Origin: Sanguinoderma infundibulare
Taxonomy: Eukaryota > Basidiomycota > Agaricomycetes > Polyporales > Polyporaceae
Length of the DNA: 64,000 nucleotides
Assembly (NCBI GenBank): GCA_032821775.1
Contig: JAVLRN010000004.1
Coordinates: 4,092,001-4,156,000 of the forward strand
Reading direction: 5' to 3'
The notes beneath the pieces were generated by a model. The model saw only the letters and a list, made by a program, of their open reading frames with translations, was not told the origin of the DNA and made no database searches. The position numbers were made by a program, and so were the translations under genes. This document shows positions 22,090 through 33,037 of this stretch, piece after piece. Numbering within the stretch: position 1 is the first letter of the stretch; each line of letters opens with the position of its first letter.

Positions 22090-24647
22090 ATAATCGCTTC
22101 GTGCTGAATTTTGCAGAACTCGGTTATTTTCGCTTTCCCTCTCCATCTTGACCCCCAACCATGGAGGCGTTCGAGGATACGCCATTCGTGTGGGCCATGC
22201 ATGGGGGTCTTCATTGATATTGGTTATCGTGATTCATCTATGATTTCTTTTTTCTTCTGCTCTTAGTGCACGTAACTGATCCGTCGTCCGGTCTAGTCCT
22301 TCAGAAGCGCAGCCAATGAATCACCTACCTGTGCGCTTTACCTTGCTCAACCAACCCGAAACACGTGGTCTTTCATGAAAATACTCAACATCGAGGTCTG
22401 CTCCCCGTCGGCACGCCCAACAAGCTGCCATCACTGTAAGTATCCTCTCACATAGGGCCCGTGACGGGCACACTGACCTCACTCGACAGAACCGTCCCTT
22501 TGCATACGACAACCGTGAAATCTCGCCCGCCCAAGTAGCTAGATACCAAGCACTCTCTTCGCCTCCCCCATCTGCCCTTCGGCGGTCGATAACATCTATG
22601 AACGCTTCACCGTCCTGATGAGCGACCACCTCCGCTTCCTTGCCAAGGATGTCGCACGAGCGACGTCCTGTCTTAGGACTGCCTAAGCCCCCATCGTACG
22701 TATCTCTCTCCCGCAGTCGCCCATCTCCCGCATGCAAACTCAGCTCATTGCGCGCCGTATTCCCCCCATCACGTTCATTCCCGCTCAGCTAGCTCAGTGA
22801 CGGCTGCTTCGCAGAGGGTCTGGACTGGCGCACGCGGTTGCCTGGGCTGTGCACAGTTGCTCTCGCAACCCATCCCGCAAGGACCGGATGCCGTACGCCT
22901 CCATGTAGAGCTCGAGCGTTCGAACCCGGCATCCCGGTGTGTCGTGCATACGTACGTAGCGGTATATAAGCTTGGGCGCCGGCTGACCGCTGATCATGCT
23001 GTCCGTTTTGAACGTGTCAGCAGGTGATCATCAAAGAGCCCGGGGATACAATGGCAGCGTTCCCATGGCGGACTCCAGAGGATCAACCCGGATGCTATGT
23101 CGGCAGCAGTCTCACCACGCCGCTTCCCCAAGTCCTCGACTTTTTCGCCGAGGGAACCCGCCGGGCCCGGAGAGCATAAGTACATACATATAGGCTGAGC
23201 GCGTTCTGCGCTCGACGGAGAGTATGTACTGATGTGCAATCTGAACGCATGCGTACTTACGCTTACAGAGTAGCAGCACCTTTCTCGCCAATTTCTAGAA
23301 AGGACTCCTGAATGCTTGATGCCGCGCGCGTCCTGGAAGCCCGTCGCTGAACGGTTGCACCGCTTTCCCCCTGGAGAAACTCCGTCCCTGCGCTTCGATG
23401 CGTTCTCTGAAATCGCGAATGCATCGCCGGCAACGTCAAAGTGCGCGCTCTCCCTTTCCCTGGACAGTGGACCCTGGCTCGAAGAGGCAGCCCTAATACG
23501 ATCACGATACTAACGCCCGAGTCCGATTCCAAGGTAAGCCGAAATAGACGGCGCGATCTAATGTAAACTAGCGTCACGACGAGCGCTGATTCTTTTCCTT
23601 CGGTGCTACCGCTTTGGCAGCCCACCGTCCGCACGCTCCGGGTGACGCGCTCGAACAAAGTTCAGCAGCCAAGGCGGGGCCGACAGAAGCGGGACGTGTC
23701 GACATTTCAATTCCTCGGATAGACGTCTGCGTCATCCTTTCGACGACGTTTTTGCGACTTTGCCATCTGCCGTCCCGACACCCTCACAGTGAGGTCATCA
23801 GGCCGTGGCGTCCGCCCGACCCGAGGTGACGCCTTCTCGCCTGCGTATCTCCAATGCCAACCCTTACCACATCCGATGTCCCTGGACCACCCTACGTAAC
23901 ATGACGACACGGCGGTCAGTACTCGAAGGCGGCGCCGTGGCCGCAAAATACGTCAGGGCCGCGCGGCGGGTCCGGCAAGTCAGAACATCGCGATCCCCGC
24001 CTCACGTCGCCTAGGTTACTTACGTACGTCCTCTCAGCAGATGCAGATGTAAGTGACTTCGCTGGTGGCAACTCGGACTTACGCCGTCGTGCTGGAATGT
24101 CGGGTCCGGGTCCGGGTGTCTGGCAAGTGGGCCCGTCGTATATGGAACACAACAGCTCTGCAGATCCCATAGTCTCTGCCCAGACGATCGCACGATACTT
24201 ACTCCTGTTGGTGTATGGGCTCGCAGTTCGCCTAGGAACAGTCATTGCCGCACCGTGCCTCGCCAAGAGGGGGGATCACTCGCAGTGCTTGGCAGGGTTA
24301 TCACACGCCGGTACTGTTCGATTCATTATGAGGGACGTACAGGTGTAGGAGGTCTATGACGAATGTCTATAACGACACGCCCTTCCAGAAAAAGTCATCC
24401 CACAACAACAACCGGCCGCATACGCGCCATCCCGTGTCGTGTCAATCGCAGCCTGTCGCCGCTGTACAAGCCGTATAACTTCACAAGGCTCAGGAGAAAA
24501 CACGACGTACACACAGCTCATGCGGGATGCCCGGAACCGCCCCCGTATCGCACTGCCGCACAAAAATCCGCCATCTCCAGGTCGTGACTCGTAGCTGTCG
24601 TGTCAGGCAGCACAACCCAACCTCGTAGGGCGAAGGCGTTCCATGAA
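22090..24647. other. intergenic region with a possible gene relic
   Basis: No intact gene. On the plus strand 22490-22700 reads RPFAYDNREISPAQVARYQA and, after two adjacent in-frame stops near 22615, RMSHERRPVLGLPKPPSY before a gt splice-like site; this looks like an eroded exon, family unknown. The rest has only short open frames. Confidence 0.35.
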
Positions 24648-26038
24648 TTACCAACGCCACAAGCGCTTTATGGACGATTTCCTCTGCACGCCGTCGTCGC
24701 TCGGGAGGCAAACAGTCCCAACTGCGAAGCGTCATCCCAGTCAGTGGTGCGCAACGACGTCGACTCTCAAGGAAGTGACTCGCCTTTCTGCTCTACCTTT
24801 ATTCTCGGCTTCAGTTTGCGTAATGCCTTGTACACGTCGTCCGGAAATTCTTGGTTCTGGGGAGAACCATCGGTCAGGGACGAGTTGCGCTGGGACACCG
24901 AGATGAGGGCAGGACGGACCTTGAACAGGGCATACAGGTCGAGGTCCGACGCGATGGCAGCGGACGCGGTGGAGTGCTTCAGGAGCATAGGACAGTAAGC
25001 GGACTAGTGTAGACAGGCGGTACAGTTCCTCACCTCGAGAATGTAATCCAGCAGACTGCTGACAGGATCGTACGCCTGTTTGAAAACGTGTAATTGAGAT
25101 GATAGTTCACCCTTAACGGAGTGCTTAGTACTTGCCTGCTCCTCCGGCGGGCACGGAATGATTTCAAGCTCGACGCTCAAGGCCTTCCTGGCGGCCGCCA
25201 TCAGCCACGCCGTGCGCGGTCTCCGGTGCTTCATCTTGTAGTAGTGGAAGAAGAGACACTGGTCTCTCGGCTCCTCGCAGGATGCGGCGGCAGCTGCGCT
25301 CTGGGCCCCCTCTAACAGCGGATCTGAGCTATCTCCAGTCCACTTGCCCGGCCCGGCCCGACGATACATGGGGACGTATCCCTCCTCCTGCATGGTCGCC
25401 GTCACGGCCCATCGGGCGGTCTTGATCGTCCCGCACACGAAGACGATCTCGTCCTCTTCCAGACCTATGCCCAGTTTGTCCGAAAACTCCATCCAGCGCT
25501 GGGAGTTCTTCCGCATGTACGATACGATGTCATCGCGGTCGGACGCGATGTCGGTCGAGTAGGCGGCGGGGGAGAAGATGAGGGACGCGCCCTCGTGTTC
25601 ATTCGTGCCCTTGGACGAGAAGCGTTCTCTGGAAGACAGGCGCCCTTGAGCATTGATGCCATATCAACATAGACGCAGCAACACTGACCTCAAAGTCGAA
25701 CAGGGCTTCTTGACGCGGTGTTTGCGTATCGGGGATTTTGCGGCAGAGTCGTACGGGCCCAAGATGACGAGGTTGGGCGGATCGAAAGGCTCGAACCCCT
25801 CCGGTACGGCTTCGAACGACTGCGCTGCCACCTCTGTCGTCCTCGCGTTGAACAGGTGGAGGAACTGTCCCTGCACGAGCCATCCTACATCCCCGATGTT
25901 GATCGCCCGCTCGCGGTACGGGCCGTTCGGCAGGCGAAAGCGAGTAGGTTCGGGACACGTGAGGGGATAGCCGTGTCCTTCGGGGAAGAGCCGCCTGGCG
26001 TAGATGGTCCACCCGTAGTGATCCGTATAAGCTGCCAT
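24648..26038 (-). CDS. NW family protein, WD40-less form (NWa)
   Basis: Function unknown. Exons 26038-25689, 25628-25136, 25075-25034, 24976-24920, 24856-24784, 24721-24648; all in phase, 362 residues. N-terminal region: GWTIYARRLF, EGHGYPL, INIGDVGWLVQGQFLHLFNAR, VPEGFEPFDPPNLVI. Second region: SPAAYSTDI, WMEFSDKLGIGLEEDEIVFV, CGTIKTARWAVTA, DQCLFFHYYKMKHRRP. Linker module: DPVSSLLDYILE / ASAAIASDLDLYALFK / NQEFPDDVYKALRKLKPRI, one piece per small exon. The last exon gives VGTVCLPSDD and stops after 24 codons, where the WD40 copies continue. Two introns use GC donors (25135 GCAAGT, 24783 GCGAGT). The first of these is 60 nt without a stop, so it could be retained in frame. The start ATG matches the start in the paralogue at 31820. 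No WD40 repeats follow downstream. Confidence 0.8.
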
Positions 26039-27046
26039 CACTTGGATGTGAATGGATGGTAAGTCGGCACGAAGTGCTGAAGGACGGGTTAATGGAGAAT
26101 GACGCTCGACTGCAGGCTGGGCGCACCTTTAATCAGAAGATGGTTCAGTTTATAGGGCGAGGTTTCTAGCGCGTGGCCGGACTCGCATAGTCCTCAGGCT
26201 CGATTGAACGAGCGCGGCGTACAAGTGCCAGCCACAAGGCCCATTGGCAATCCGACGGTCGCTACCATAACGACACATCCGTCCGACTTCCGTGATGCTC
26301 ATTCCGATTCGACTTGGAGTAGTCGTAGTCCTCGACTCGGTCTGTCCCCCGCATTCCGATTATGCCAGTGGAAGGGACAAAGGTAACGAGAAAAGCCCCT
26401 AACAGAGACGCAGGAGCCTCCTAAGTGATAGCATAGAAGTGCGTCGAGGAGAGGCGAATATTCGCTGGCGCAGTGGAACTCTGGTGGAAGTTAGTAGGGG
26501 AACGTGCGGAGAGTGGCAGTTGAAGTAGCGACCATGACGTGGCGGTGTCCGACGCGGCAATCCATGAAATGATGTCATATCACAAATTAGGTATCTCTGA
26601 CGCCCATGACTATTTCCGGTGACAATTGAGAGATGTATGGGCAGCCTCATACCCAACCGAATGTGCCCCAGTATTCCGATTGTTATTCGATTAGTTAGTT
26701 TTCACTTACCTGTATTGGTATACAACCTGGAGTCTGCATACTTCTCTTCCAATTCAACGGTTGGAGCTTCGCGCTTGCGGCACTAGCCTCGAGTCAGATT
26801 GTTCGCAATCTAGTGATTCACTCGACCAAATGGAGTCTACGACGCCCTGTATACTGTCTGTATACGTATTTTTCCAGAGTTTCTTGTACAAAATCGGGCC
26901 CTTTCGCTGTGCTTTCATCTCTATTAACCCGTCTAGCCTTTACTAGCGTCCTCGTCGACAATTGGTGATCATCGCTGTCGAACATGGCAGTATGGCCATC
27001 TCATGTTTCGCTTGATAGAACACAAGTGCTTCGTTTAGCACTTGCT
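26039..27046. other. intergenic region between NWa and NWb
   Basis: No supported gene; locally AT-richer around 26690-26940. Promoter side of NWa. Confidence 0.5.
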
Positions 27047-28448
27047 CTACGCGTCGTTTTCGCTCTGGAGGGAAACAGTCCCAACTGCGAAAGCGAAGCC
27101 TGATCAGCGATGCGAGGTGGACGACCACGACTCTCACGGACGCGACTCGCCTTTATTGTCTACTTTGATCCTCGGCTTCAATTTGCCCAATGCATTGGCC
27201 ATGTCGTCCGGAAAATCTCGATCCTGAACAGAACCATGGGCGAGGGATTGATCGTAAACGTTGCGTTAGGACGGCGAGATGAAAACACGACGCACCTTGA
27301 ACAGAGCGTACAGAGCGAGGTCGGATGCGATAGCGATGGACACGGAGGAGTTCTTTAGAACCGTAGCATGTCAGTGAATTCTCTATACACGACGGGCGGG
27401 CGGTGGTACAACCTCTTACCTTGAGAATGTAGTCTAGCAGACTGCTGACGGGATCCCGCAAACGTGCAATTAGACTGATACACACCTTCGACCGAATGGA
27501 TACTACTTGCCTTCCCATTCATAGGAACAGTTACGATTTCGCATTCGAAGCCGAATGTCCTCCTGACAGCAGCCGCCAGCCGTGCCATGCGCGGCACCCG
27601 CCGCTTCATCCTGTAGTAGTGAAAGAAGATGCACTGGTCAATCGGCTCCTCGCTGGAGACCGCCGGGGGAGCTGCGCCCTCAGCCGCCTCTTCCTCATGA
27701 TTGGGTAGCGGAAGGTGGGCCCTAGGCCTGTCGCTCGGCCCATACCGACGCCTCGGAAAGGGGACCGTCTTGCACACGCGATTCACGGACGTTTTCGATC
27801 CCGAGATCGACTTCAGAACGGCAGCAACAGAGCTGCTTTTTTCCTCGTACCTGCCATGTGCCGCCGCCAGCGACCACCACGAGGTCTTGGTCGTCCCACA
27901 CACAAAGGCGATCTGGTCTTCGTCGATGCTGAAACCCCGATGTCGTCACGCTTGGACGGGAGGATCTCGGTCGAGTAGGCGACGGGGGCGAACGTAAGGG
28001 AGGCAGCGTCCTTTTCGACCGTGTGCTTGAGCCAGAGCCTCCCCCTGGAGGACAGAGTATCGGCAGCGTTGAGCGTCGACTTAGATGATATATCGCAAAG
28101 TGGTTTGAATGGAAGCCGGACTCACCTCGAGTGGCACTCTCTTACGGCCTCGCTGAAGATTGGGGATTTTGCTGTGGATACGTGCGGGCCAGAGATGACG
28201 GGTTTGGGCGTAGCGAAAGGCTCGAATCCCTCCGGCACGTCTTTGAGCGGCTGAGACTCCTTCTCTTTCGTCATCGTGTTGAACATATGGACGAAATCTC
28301 CGTCTTCGATCCATCCCACGTCGCCGACGTTGACCCCCCACTTGCGCTGGCCGGCTTCAAGGTCAGGGCACCAGAGCGCATAGCTGTGTCCTTAGGGGAA
28401 AATTTGCCTGGCGTAGACGTTCCATGCGAGATGCGTGTTTGAAAACAT
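27047..28448 (-). pseudogene. NW family pseudogene (NWb), WD40-less layout
   Basis: Same order as NWa. From ATG 28448 it reads MFSNTHLAWNVYARQIFP and then an in-frame TAA (28394-28392), followed directly by GHSYALWCPD, VNVGDVGWIEDGDFVHMFN and VPEGFEPFATPKPVI. Exon 2 starts RGRLWLKHTVEKDAASLTF, but after KRDDIG about 55 nt present in the copy at 33038 are missing, which shifts the frame before SIDEDQIAFVCGTTKTSWW. The rest (DQCIFFHYYRMKRR, SSVSIAIASDLALYALFK, DRDFPDDMANALGKLKPRI, VGTVSLQSENDA and stop) is recognisable in the expected small exons. It shares the GC donors of NWa at both sites (GCAAGT after the second region, GCGAGT after VDNK). One stop and one frame-shifting deletion make a full-length product impossible; a re-initiated product from MGWIEDGDF would still meet the deletion. 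Confidence 0.82.
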
Positions 28449-29129
28449 GTTTGGAGTGCGTAGTAGCGAGGATGTGAGTGGGTTGTGGTCCAGTATGTAC
28501 CTGCACTAAAGAACAAGAACGCACCAAGATTTATGTGATTACAGCAAGCCATTTTGTAAAGGGCGGCGGCAGAGGCTTGTCGGGATGCTGCTCGTAGGTC
28601 GTGGCAGGCGCCGAGGCGTATCCACAACGCCGCCCGATGCAGTTGCTACCAAATCCGGATACGTCCGTTTGTCCTTCATCTCGTTCCGCTCTTTGGATCC
28701 TCGAGCCCCCGATGCCTGCGTGATCGTTCGCGCGTAAGTAATCACATTGAATGACGTCGCTGGAATCCACTCACGTTGATCTAATACCACCAGTAGGAGC
28801 GGGATTTTACTGTGACCCAGGAGGTATCCTTGCATAGATAGTAGGTCATTGAGCAAAAAACCTTGCGCGAGTCACTGTTGTAGTCGCTGCTCGGCCGCTG
28901 CCAGTGGATCATGGATGTGCAATCCGACCTGTCAATTGCCAACCCATATTCCATCCATGGCCAGGCAGCGCGTCATCAACCTCAGAAACAAAACCGAATT
29001 ACCTCAAGGATCGAGTCCCTGGAAGGATTATGATGGCAAACAAAAAAATAGCTCCATCCATTGCGAGAGCGGGTTACACATGTTGCACGTACACAAACAG
29101 TGCCGTTCCACAACAAACCGATCGAGCAC
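28449..29129. other. intergenic region between NWb and NWc
   Basis: No supported gene. 3' flank of NWc and promoter side of NWb. Confidence 0.5.
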
Positions 29130-31820
29130 TCACCCAACAATCACAATCGGCCGGATCCGCACCGTCCCGTCGTGCGAGCCCGATGCGAGCGTCGAGCTGT
29201 CCGGCGAGAACAGCACCGTCGTCACGTTGTCACTGTGCTCGTTGTACGTCGCGATCGCCGACCCGTCCCCCGCGCTCCACAGCCGTACCGTGTTGTCCGA
29301 CGCGGCCGACGCGACATACCGCCCGTCGCCAGAGAACGCGACGACGTTGACCATGCTGTCGTGCCCCTCGAGGGATAGCAGCCGCGCCCCGCTGTACGAG
29401 TCGCACACCTTGACCGTCGTGTCGCTCGACCCCGTCGCGACCCGCCGCCCGTCGGGCGAGAACGCCGCGGTCCACACCGGCCCGCTGTGCTCATGCAGGA
29501 TGACGAGGGCCTCGCCCGTCGCGCATTTCCACACCCGGCTGCTCGCGTCGTCCGACGCCGTCACGATCCGCTCCCCGTCGGGCGCGAACGCGGCGGCGCA
29601 CACCATGCCCCTGTGGCCGTGCAGCACCGACTTCGGCTCCGCGTTGTCGCTCTGCAGGTGCGCCGTCTCCCAGATGTAGCAGACGCTCTCCGTCCCGCCC
29701 GTCGCCATCCACTGCCCGTCGGCCGAGAACACGATGAAGGTCACGACCGCGCGGTGCTTGCTGATGCGCACCGGTGGCGCCTCGTACGCCGCCGTCTTCC
29801 ACACCCACAGCGAGCCGTCATGTGCACCCGCGATGAGCTTCGTCCCGTCGGGCGTGAACGCGAGGGCGTGTATGGGCACGTGCGGATGGAGCTGCCTGAG
29901 CTCGTTGCCGGTAGCGACTGTCCGGAGGATGATACGTTGGTCGTTAGAGCCGGACGCGAGCACCGCGCCGTCGTGCGAGAACGCGAGCGCGGAGACGATG
30001 TCTCCATGGGTCGTGAACTTGAACATCATCCGCTCCTCGCGCACGTTCCAGAGGATGACCGCTGTGTCCTCGGACCCGCTCGCGGCGTACCGCCCGTCGG
30101 GCGAGTACGCGAGCGAGGTGACGGACCCGTCGTGCACGCTCGCTTGTGCGCCGGGTTGGGCGCGCTTCGTAGACTGTTCGTCGTCCGAGTCGTCGTCGTC
30201 GGCCTCCTGCGCATCGTTGTCTGCATGATCGATAGTAGCGTCCGCCCCGTCAGTGGATGGATTGGCTGCAGGATCGGTATTCTCTTGGACATTCTCGGTC
30301 TCTCCTTCTGCTGTTGTGCGGCCGAAGTCGATCTGTACGGCCACGGTCCCAACTGCGCCCCAGATAAGTCTGGGCGGGATGACTCCGAAGCAATTGGGAC
30401 TACTTACCTCCATTTTCGTCTACTTCCACCGTTGGTCTCAACTGCACTAACGCCGCCCATATGTCCGTCGGGAATTCCTGATCCTGGAGGGCAGACATAA
30501 ATCAGCCGACGAAGGCTGGGGAGAAATGGGTGCTGCACGGCGCGACGTACTTTGAACAAGGCGTATAGGTCGAGATCGGATGCAATCGCCATAGAAGCCT
30601 CGGAATTCTTTCAGCGGTAGGTCGTGATCGTCAACATTTAAGGGACACTCTGAATGCGACGCGATCAATTCTCACCTCTAGAATGTAATCAAGCAAGTAA
30701 TCTACCGGATTCGAGGGCTGGTGGAAAACAAGGCATCAGACAGGTGTCGAGGGAGAACAGGCTTACTTACCTCCTCAGGCTTCGTCGATTGCTCGAATTC
30801 GTCCTCGACGTCTCCCTCCCCAGTCACTGCCACTGCACCCAGTTCCGCTTCGTCTGGTCCGGGGGACGGAAGTTCGTGAGGGCCGGCGGCAGCCCTGATC
30901 GGGCGTTGGAACCACATCCGCCGCCTCATCTTGTAATAGTGAAAGAAGATACACTGATCTGGCGGTCCCTCGCCGCCCGCAGAAGTGGCGCCGTCAGCAC
31001 CGGCACCCTCCAGGAGCGGAACGTTCCTCGCTCCGGGCTCCTTGCTTGGTCCAGCGCGACGGTATGTCTCCGCGAGCCTCTCGTTCGAGATCGTCACGGA
31101 CACATTCAAGCCTGCGGCCGAGCTGAGGTCAGCGGAGACGGACCCGCTCTTCTTCTTATAGTTGCCCTGGAATGCGGCTACGGCCCAGCGGGCTGTCTTG
31201 GTCGTCCCGCAGACGAAGAAGAGCTCGTCTTCCTTGAGCTCGAGGCCCCATTTGACCGAGAACTCCATCCAGTGCGAGAAGTGCTCCCGCATGTAGTTTA
31301 TGATGTGGCGCTTGGACCGGATCTCGGTCGAGTAGCCGGCGGGGGAGAACATGAGGAAGGCACCTTGGTTGTCTGTGCACTCGAACGAGAAGTTTCCTCC
31401 GGCGGACGCCATGGCTAACGGGCCACTGTGGCGGGCGGGTCGAATGACGAAACTTCAGATCAATAATGTCTTCACTCACCTGCTTGCCTGTGCGGATGCA
31501 GACGCATCGAACGTCTTGAGGGTCTGGCTGCATATCGGAGGGTCTGTGATACGCTTGTGAGGACCGGAGATGATGAGATTTGGTGGATCGAAGGGCTGGA
31601 ATCCTTCTGGCACGTCTTTGTGCAGCTGCGCCTCCTTGTCCTTCTCCCTCGCGTTGAACAGCTGGAAGAACGCGCCCTCTGCCACCCATCCCACGTCGCC
31701 GATGTTGACCTCCCGCGCCGCGCTGGGGTCGGGGTCAGGTTGCCAGAGAGGATAGCCGTATCCTCTGGAGAAGAGTTGGCTGGAGTAGATGTTCCACGCG
31801 AGCTGTGTGTTCGCAGCCAT
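29130..31820 (-). CDS. NW family protein with C-terminal WD40 propeller (NWc)
   Basis: Function unknown; a modular scaffold or receptor-like architecture. Exons 31820-31480, 31425-30771, 30717-30676, 30607-30551, 30483-30408, 30352-29130; all in phase, 797 residues. N-terminal region: LAWNIYSSQLFSRGYGYPLW, REVNIGDVGWVAEGAFFQLF, VPEGFQPFDPPNLII. Second region: SPAGYSTEI, INYMREHFSHWMEFSVKWG, FVCGTTKTARWAVAAFQGNY, DQCIFFHYYKMRRR. Three small exons: PSNPVDYLLDYILE, NSEASMAIASDLDLYALFK, DQEFPTDIWAALVQLRPTVE. Then VGTVAVQIDFG, an acidic linker (AQEADDDDSDDEQ), and eight WD40 repeats in one exon (first VHDGSVTSLAYSPDGRYAAS, last FSPDSSTLASGSHDGTVRIR). Several repeats keep the GH/WD-type pair (ILW, VRLW), others are degenerate (VCD, RTV). 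No NACHT or NB-ARC P-loop is seen. Long plus-strand open frames over the WD40 part are shadows. Confidence 0.9.
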
Positions 31821-33037
31821 AGGCTGGATGTGTCGTGGTCGTGATGGAAAGGCTGACTGGTAGTGGTGGTAGTAGGGCAAGGCCTAAGTGTGCACAGATT
31901 GTGAGGGCACGCACGATGGGATTGATCCTAGGTGAGAAGTGGCACAAACCTAATATCGGGAAGCGGACAGTGCCTCATCGAAGGCACGAGGCGGGTCCAG
32001 CGCTCGGTGATAAACGCGCAGTGCGGCCGAGTGCGGCGAGGGCACGGGTTCGGAGGTCGGCTTGCCTTGATGATTTGCTGTGTTCGAGTATGAACTTGCG
32101 AGTCACTTTTCTGGCCGAGCTTGCGCCGATTTGGGGTGATTCCCATTCGCAAGCGACAGCGCCCTACATTGGTACAATGACAGCTGATTGCAGAACACTA
32201 GGGCATCTCCCAAAAACCCATTCAGTTCACTTAGCTGCCGCAGAGCACTGTCCGGAGGTCAGATTTGACAGTTATACCCGCAGCGAGAGCAGAACCTCGC
32301 GGGCGAGGGCGGGCAGGAGGCGGGCCCATGGAGACTAGGGATCTTCTCCAGCGCCAGACTGGTAAATCGTGGCTCGGATCGTGCTCGGCTGCTGAGCAAC
32401 TCGAACGATTTTTGGGAGATGCCCTAGTGTTTTGCAATCAGCTACAATGTCAGGTGAACGTGTTGCCCGCTGTGGTGAAACAAGATCGGATGGGGCGGAA
32501 AACGAAGTACCTGCAGCCTTCGCGCAGCATCTGAAATACTGTGTCGCAGAACGTGCATCAGGCATACAGTAACTGCAGTTGCGGGTGGGACTCTAGCTTG
32601 ATGCTTGAATGATCAGTTTTCTCAGTACTGCTGGTTTCTGAGACGTAATTGCGTTCGCGCCACTGTATGCACGGCCGCACACTCTTCACTTTTCAAGAAG
32701 TTAATAAGCTTGCAGTCCAGGAAAATTGAAAGGCGCACCACAGAAGTGGGGCCGCCTCGCATGAGCTTCAAGAAGCGGAGTGACTTGCCACAACAGTGGG
32801 CGTTGAAAATCAAGCGACGTGGAGCTCAAGCGCGCGTGTCTAAATACGGTACTTATGGACCTCGCTTATCACTCGGATCTCCTGGGCCTGAGACCTGCAT
32901 GATCCGACTCGCAAGCACCGCGGGTAAGATACGTCTGGAAACAAACCCCTATAATATGGACTCCTGTAGTCAAATACAAGGTGCGTCCTTTAGTGTCGAC
33001 ACAACTCTCGTTGCCACGCCGCGAAAACACTAAGCAC
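31821..33037. other. intergenic, contains a foldback element
   Basis: Divergent region between NWc (minus) and NWe (plus). Holds the long inverted repeat at 32182-32443; no supported protein gene. Confidence 0.55.
32182..32443. repeat. 262-bp foldback element (MITE-like or hairpin RNA locus)
   Basis: Outer arms 32182-32216 and 32409-32443 are 35 nt each and are reverse complements with one mismatch (agctgattgca...catctcccaaaaa). Similarity continues inward imperfectly (ttagctgccgcagagcac against the complement of gtgctcggctgctgagcaa, then ccggaggtcagatttgacag), so a stem of roughly 80-90 bp can form around a GC-rich centre. No coding capacity and no clear target-site duplication. Confidence 0.75.

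Noticed and set aside
28849..29679. 276-codon plus-strand frame overlapping the end of NWc
   Set aside because: Mostly antisense to WD40 repeats; Ser/Thr-rich artefact.
29487..30500. 337-codon plus-strand frame opposite the NWc WD40 exon (and similar frames at 54995-55630 and 62122-62787)
   Set aside because: Arg/Ala/Val-rich antisense of GC-rich WD40 codons; the minus frame has eight WD40 repeats and conserved introns.
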